Of a stretch of 64,000 bases of DNA, positions 58,890 to 64,000 are shown one piece after another. The DNA comes from Gnetum montanum (taxonomy: Eukaryota > Streptophyta > Gnetopsida > Gnetales > Gnetaceae), in the NCBI GenBank assembly GCA_015680685.1, contig MNCI01003769.1, positions 70,456 through 134,455 of the forward strand, in the 5' to 3' direction. Position 1 is the first letter of the stretch; the number at the start of each line of letters is the position of its first letter. The notes beneath the pieces were generated by a model. The model was not told the DNA's origin and did no database searches. It saw only the letters and a list, made by a program, of their open reading frames with translations. A program made the translations under genes and the position numbers.

Positions 58890-59199
58890 TTTCTCTAAAC
58901 CCTAATCCTTAAATCTTAAAAGATCCTATATCCTAAACCCTAAAAATCCCTTTATCCTAAACCAAGAATAAACCCTAAAAGTCATAAATCCTAAAACCTA
59001 ACAAGCCCTAATCCCTAAACCCTAAAAATCCTAAACTCTAAAATACCTAAATACCCCTAAATCCTAAAATCATAAACACTAAATCCTAATCTCTAAAATC
59101 TAAACACTAAAAACCTTAACATCTAATTCCTAAAAATCCTAAATCCTAAACCTTAAGAGATCCTAAACTATAAAATCTAAATACTAAACCATAAACCCT
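58890..59199 (-). repeat. Degenerate telomere-like (CCCTAAA) array, opposite orientation
   Basis: About 310 bp of CCCTAAACCCTAAA-like units on the plus strand, the reverse orientation of the array at 55540-57140. It ends where copy 2 of the 1-kb repeat begins. Confidence 0.85.
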
Positions 59200-60290
59200 A
59201 TTGATAAAATATTGTATAATGTAGTAGGATGGAAGAATAATAAAGACATGGATGAAGATAAATTTTAATACACCATAAGATTGAAACTTTTTAGAGATAT
59301 TATTTCAATGGCTTAATAATATTCCATATTTTTTAAGTAATGATTCTCTATTTGATTTGATGATTTTAAATTACACCACCATGGTTTACTTCTTTAAAAG
59401 TAAATTTTTGGAGAATCAACAGGATAACGATAAAAGTTCCTTCATAAGTGCTTTGGAACAAAATGAAATTTTAGAATAAGTATTTGTAATAGACATACTC
59501 AGATAAAGAAAGTGTAAAAAATAATTTAAGAAGTACTATAATGAGTTATCCAAGGTAGTGGATTTAATGGATGCTTAAGCAAAAAACCTATGATATTTAA
59601 AATAAGTAAGAATAACTACATCTTTGATTATAGATTTTGAACTACTCAATAAATTTCATGAGTTTACAATGAAAAATGTAGATTTAAATTCCAAGAATTA
59701 AATTTTAGAAGAAGGTAACTCTACTTTATTATAAAAATTGAAAAACAATTTAGATATGTGGTTGACCTAGAAGTGAAAAAGTCTAGAGCTAGACAAGAGT
59801 TTATAAAAGAAAATAAAAAGCATGGTAACATGTTGAAAAGGTTACAAGTTCAATAAAATATCATTACTGATGAATTTATTATACATTATAAATAGGTTTT
59901 GAATTCACTAGTTAAATTCAATAATGATATACTTGTTTTACATCTATGTGTCCATCATAACTATAAGTAGCATTCAATGATATCTAAAAATCTATCAAGA
60001 AATAGCCAAGTATGATTTAACTAGAGTCTATTGTTGATCAAGATCCAAAAGCTCCATTATCTTCAACTCTAAAAGTAGCACCTAAGTTTCCAATAAAGAA
60101 TACTTCTCTAGGTATGAGAGACATTTTATAGTCATCTAGCATTTTATAAAAAAATTAAAAATATAGATATAGCTTCTCAGGTAGAGAAGTAATTATACTT
60201 ATTTTATTTCTTTCTTTTTTACAATTTTTAGACATCTTAGTGTGTGATGGTGAGGTTATTTTTTAAAATTTAATGTATGATATATTGTTT
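59200..60290 (+). repeat. 1-kb direct repeat, copy 2
   Basis: Homologous to 57145-58200 along its whole length with frequent substitutions and small indels. No intact reading frame. The two copies have the same orientation although the telomere-like arrays before them are opposite. Confidence 0.7.
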
Positions 60291-61620
60291 TCTTTCTTAA
60301 TTATTTTGGTTTTTGTTTATGTTATACAATATTTTGAAAGAGTTAATACCCTCATATCTCCAACCATTCATTTTATCACTTTATAAGAATCTTTAAGGCC
60401 AAAATAATCTATAATATAATCTATTTATTAAGAAAGAAATGCTCATTTCCATTGTTAACCCTTTTATCTTGTTTTATAAAATAAAAAATATTTATTCATA
60501 TTTTAAGTTAAATAGTACTTTATTGAAATGAATCTTTCAATGAATTTCTCTTTGACCAAATTTATTTCACAGGTATTAGTAGTGAGATGAATTATTAATG
60601 TTATGTTATGGTATTTGAGAATCAAGAACTTTGAAGGGGGTTTAAATTAAGTCTAGGAAATTAGGCCTAATTTTAACATAATGAATGTACATGGTTTCCC
60701 AACTTGCATACATACATACTTGGATGGTGGAATTGTTACATATCTTTGGACTTTGTTCCTTCTAAATATGGTTTCAAGGATACCATAAAATTTACAATGT
60801 CTTGAGCACAAGAATTTTTATTTAGAAACACACCTAAGACCTCAAGAAGCACACCCAACCCCTTAGGGCTTACAATATGAAATAGATTTATCAAGGAAGA
60901 AAATGAACTAACCTTTTGATTCCTTTCTTTGAAGCTTATAGTAAACAATAAATGATTATGAAAATTAAGTGTAATATTCCTTAAAGAATGTATGAAATAT
61001 TTCTTATTTTCTTGTACAATGCTTATACTTTCGCACTTAGAATGTCCTTTTTTTATAGCCTTGTCCTCTTCATCTATCCATTGCAACCCATACAATAGCT
61101 AGAAATGGCTAACCAATATATCTTCTACAAGTCTAAGGAATCTTACTATGTTTGCCTACTTGCAGGTTAGATGTCTTATCAGGATCTAATACATCTTAGA
61201 TAAGATGTTTTGACTTGAGGCAAGACATATTGCATGAGATATCTTGCATAAGACATCTTTCTTTTGCTTGTAACATCTCCTATTTTATGAAGAATTCTTG
61301 CCTAAGATAAGAGTTGCTTAGTAGAGATGTTTTGTCATAGTGTGAAATATTTTGACAGTCTCCAAGATGTCTTATCTAGGATTTGGGACATCTCATATCC
61401 TTGTGATATTGTCCAAATCCTTGAATATTCCTATTCAACTTTAGAATTCCATCTTGTCAATTCTTGGTCTTATCTTAGTATCTTTAATATGCTACATTCA
61501 TGTTCTTCAAACTTGCAAGATCTTACAAATGCACTAACAAATTCTCCATTTTTCAAGGTTTTGACATATGAGAAGGTTACCCACATTAAATAAATAGTAA
61601 GGTAAACATGAAACTTCATG
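60291..61620. other. Unassigned AT-rich region with AAGATGTCTT-like units
   Basis: At 61150-61400 there are about ten RAGATGTCTT / RAGACATCTT or GATATCTT palindrome-like units. Frames at 60736-61095 (minus, 119 codons) and 61327-61593 (plus, 88 codons) are open but match nothing recognisable and are probably chance. The rest shows no structure. Confidence 0.45.
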
Positions 61621-61761
61621 CATAATCCTCATCATAAAAAGGCATAAATTTTATTTTATCTCTATCAACAAGAGTACATAGCATCACCATGCAACAAAAA
61701 TGGTCAAAAGGAAAAATTGCCCAACAACAGGGCTACTTCAAGTCAGCTCAGCTAGTGGTGT

Positions 61762-64000
61762 CTAGTGGGGGTTGAGGTCATCCTCCTCCTCCTTTGCTGC
61801 TCCACTAGGACTTGTGTTATCACGTGGTGCCTATCTCAAAATAATGTAAAACAAAAAATTAATCAGCAAGTGCAAAACTACAATACAAATTTAATGTGCA
61901 AAGCTAACACATAAAAAACACAAAAAGTAAAAGCAAAACTAACCTAAGAGGATCTTGCATCAAACTTTGGAGGTAATCTATCAAGGCCTTTCTCTAAGCA
62001 TCGGAGGATCTCAACCTCTGATAACAGCATTTAGTCATCATGGATGAAGTCAACATTCATAAGGATCTTATCCTCATCCATAGTAGTCCATGTAAGAGGT
62101 TGCATAGAAAAGGTGATCATAGAACTCTCCCCTCAGGGCAAGGTAATCTCTTGCACTAGGGAACCACTAACCCTTATATGTTGAGCAAATAGCTCAAAGG
62201 CCCAACTCCTATCAATCACCTCAATGAACATCTCAAGGTAATGAGCCTTCATAGACTCATCCTTGAGCTACTGTAAGTAGGCATCCTGCTCCTACTTGTA
62301 GTGGTGCTTATGGTCCTTCTATGTATGCCTCCATTTGCACACCTTGGCACTAAAGCTCTTCCACTCCTCATTCTTTTGGAAGAGAAAATCTATTTTCCAC
62401 ATCTACTTGATGATCCCTCAGGTAGTCTCACTCCTACCTCAAATTGCCGATCAATACTTGGCATAATTTATCTTTGATGTTTGCTAGGGACCACCCTTCT
62501 ATGCCTGAGCTAATAAGAAATCATAATGTGATTGGAGGTCCTTGTTCTTTTTGGTCAAGCTCACCATTACCTCCTAGAGCTCTACATGCATTTCCATATG
62601 TGCTCATTCAAGTGCCTACAGGTCCATAACTCCTTTGGACTGAAAAGTGTGCACTTGCTCACTACCTCATACACATGATAAGGCACCTACTCCACCTCAA
62701 AGGGATACTCAAGAATGACATCCATGTGAGCTACTCGATTTGGATCCTAGCAAAGCTTAAAGCCTATTAGCATACAATGATCAAACCAATATTAGCAACA
62801 AGCTAAGCCAAAGAATCAGTAAAATATTTCATGCAAAATGACATGCACACCAAGTTTGGGATCCACGTACTGTATGTAGTCCAGCATGTCCTCCACGATG
62901 TCTTTCATGAAGGTGAATTTATCTAGTGTCTCTACCCATGGCTTCATGTGATGTGTAGGCACTAGTGGTGGATCACTGGTAGTATGGTCTAAGACTGCAA
63001 TAAAAACACTATGCAACACTTAGCAAAAAATGAGCAATCAAATATTAAAAGCAAAAGACAACAATAGATGGTAACACAAAGTGCTTACCAAGCAAGCCCT
63101 CAAATGTTAATCCAAGTGGGTCTCCTAGCTACACACCATCAAAGAGGTTGGCAAAGTCACCCTCAAGGTGGAAAATCCCCTCTACATCAAACTTGTGGAA
63201 GATCTCTAGGGCCTCTAGTAGCTCCCCCCTACAAGCTACCTCCTCTTCAACTTGAGGAGGGGTCATGTTTGTTGCTCTCATTATTGTTGCTATTGCTTCT
63301 TTAGTAGACCTCTTGCCTAACTCACATAGCATAGCAGTATTAGCATAGCATAATAAACAAAAAACAAAAAAAATAATATAGGCCAAATGCATCTATGATG
63401 TTGACTAACCTACAACCACTGAATGAAGTATGGATATCTTGAGGTAGACTTTCTTGACACCTACTTGTTTATCTACAAGGGGAGTCTCCTTTGTCAAGTG
63501 GGGCCTCTTGATTTTTTCCTTGGAGTACCCCACTATCTTCGCAATATACGGCTCCATCCTCTTCACATCCCCAATAATCATTGGTGGACACTTGCCTATG
63601 CTATCAAGGGAATATGGTGACTATGATAGTCCCAAAAGTGCCTTCATCATAACTAAATATAACTCCTCAATTCCCTCAAGGGGGTTCTGTGAACAAGTAG
63701 TGATAAAAAAATGCTTAATCCAAGGCTTGGATAGCTGCTCGCGATCCTACATGACCCAACACCTACTATTCATGATCACTAGGAACTCTGCAAGCCTTCG
63801 TAGATAGGCTACAAAGAATGCAAAGTGAAAATGAGATCTTCCATGAACATTGTGGCAAAGCTTGATAATCTCTACCTGTAACTCGGTAGTAATAGAAGAG
63901 ACCCAATTAAACCTGGTGCCCTCCTCTATGACCTCTCGCATCACTTGTGCCTACTCCATTCCAAGAAGCTTTCCTTGAGAGAGTAGGTTAGGAAATGCAT
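61762..64000 (-). pseudogene. Second copy of the antisense-gene family, C-terminal exons, partial
   Basis: Homologous exon by exon to exons 4-8 of the gene at 11327-15644. Exon 4 runs from beyond 64000 to 63410 (FHFAFFVAYLRRLAEFLV; LSKPWIKHF), exon 5 63320-63089 (acidic, ending LGDPLGL), exon 6 62994-62851 (FTFMKDIVEDMLDYIQ), exon 7 62763-61944 (FEVE, VPYHVYEVV; EWKSFSAKVCKW; LEMFIE; FAQHI) and exon 8 61830-61762 (SPSGAAKEEEDDLNPH, stop). Splice sites fall at the same places and phases. Several stops (for example in exon 7) mark it as a pseudogene or a mis-read old gene. No family 1 LTR, protease or punctuation repeats flank its 3' end, so it may be a host-locus relative rather than a retrotransposon passenger. 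The phosphatase-like part, if present, lies outside the window. Confidence 0.72.

Noticed and set aside
60736-61095. 119-codon minus-strand ORF as a host gene
   Set aside because: No recognisable domain or splice context, AT-rich composition typical of chance frames, and no second copy to test conservation.

Overview
The window is a stretch of nuclear plant DNA built almost entirely from nested, decayed LTR retrotransposons. This follows from plant-type Ty3/Gypsy Gag, protease, RT, RNase H and integrase proteins, from LTRs with TATA boxes, and from degenerate TTTAGGG (plant telomere-type) arrays. The density of old elements suggests a large genome (a gymnosperm is possible, but the sequence does not settle it). 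There is no convincing intact host gene, no tRNA or rRNA gene and no prokaryotic feature. Nearly every reading frame carries stops and frameshifts.

Layout. 1-4366: part of a Ty3/Gypsy element here called family 2 (5' LTR end, tRNA-Asp-like primer site, gag, protease, start of RT). 4367-22584: element A, minus strand, family 1 (Tat/Ogre-like, with two RNase H domains), with both LTRs. 22585-27258: a second, internally deleted family 2 copy with its 3' LTR. 27861-38061: element B, family 1, plus strand, complete with LTRs and a 5-bp target-site duplication, but with no RT, RNase H or integrase. 38690-41215: two family 2-type LTRs in inverted orientation. 41640-41770: a possible F-box gene scrap. 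About 42870-55380: element C, family 1, plus strand, truncated in gag and retaining pol and the 3' LTR. 55540-60290: degenerate telomere-like arrays next to two copies of a 1-kb repeat. 61762-64000: part of a multi-exon pseudogene on the minus strand.

The most unusual system is in family 1. Element A carries, between its protease and RT modules and in antisense orientation, an eight-exon gene of its own (11327-15644) with a TATA box. The predicted protein has an FCP1/NIF-like HAD-phosphatase fold region whose catalytic motifs are lost, a second globular region, an acidic region and a coiled-coil-like region. Element C keeps the last exon of the same gene at the same antisense position. A third, diverged copy with the same exon borders lies at the right edge of the window, outside any recognised element. 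Because the gene is antisense, its introns cannot be spliced from the genomic RNA of the retrotransposon, so an intron-containing gene can survive retrotransposition.

Family 1 is also punctuated by short degenerate repeats with an ATGAC...AAACT core. They sit just after gag-protease, just before RT and just after integrase in A, B and C. Element B looks like the same element with the block between the clusters removed. One pair of these repeats has entered the gag reading frame of B in frame. A second dispersed motif, ACGCTG/CAGCGT, fills LTRs, the leader and the flanks of the antisense gene. Boundaries, splice sites and homologies were read by eye; no search or alignment was run.
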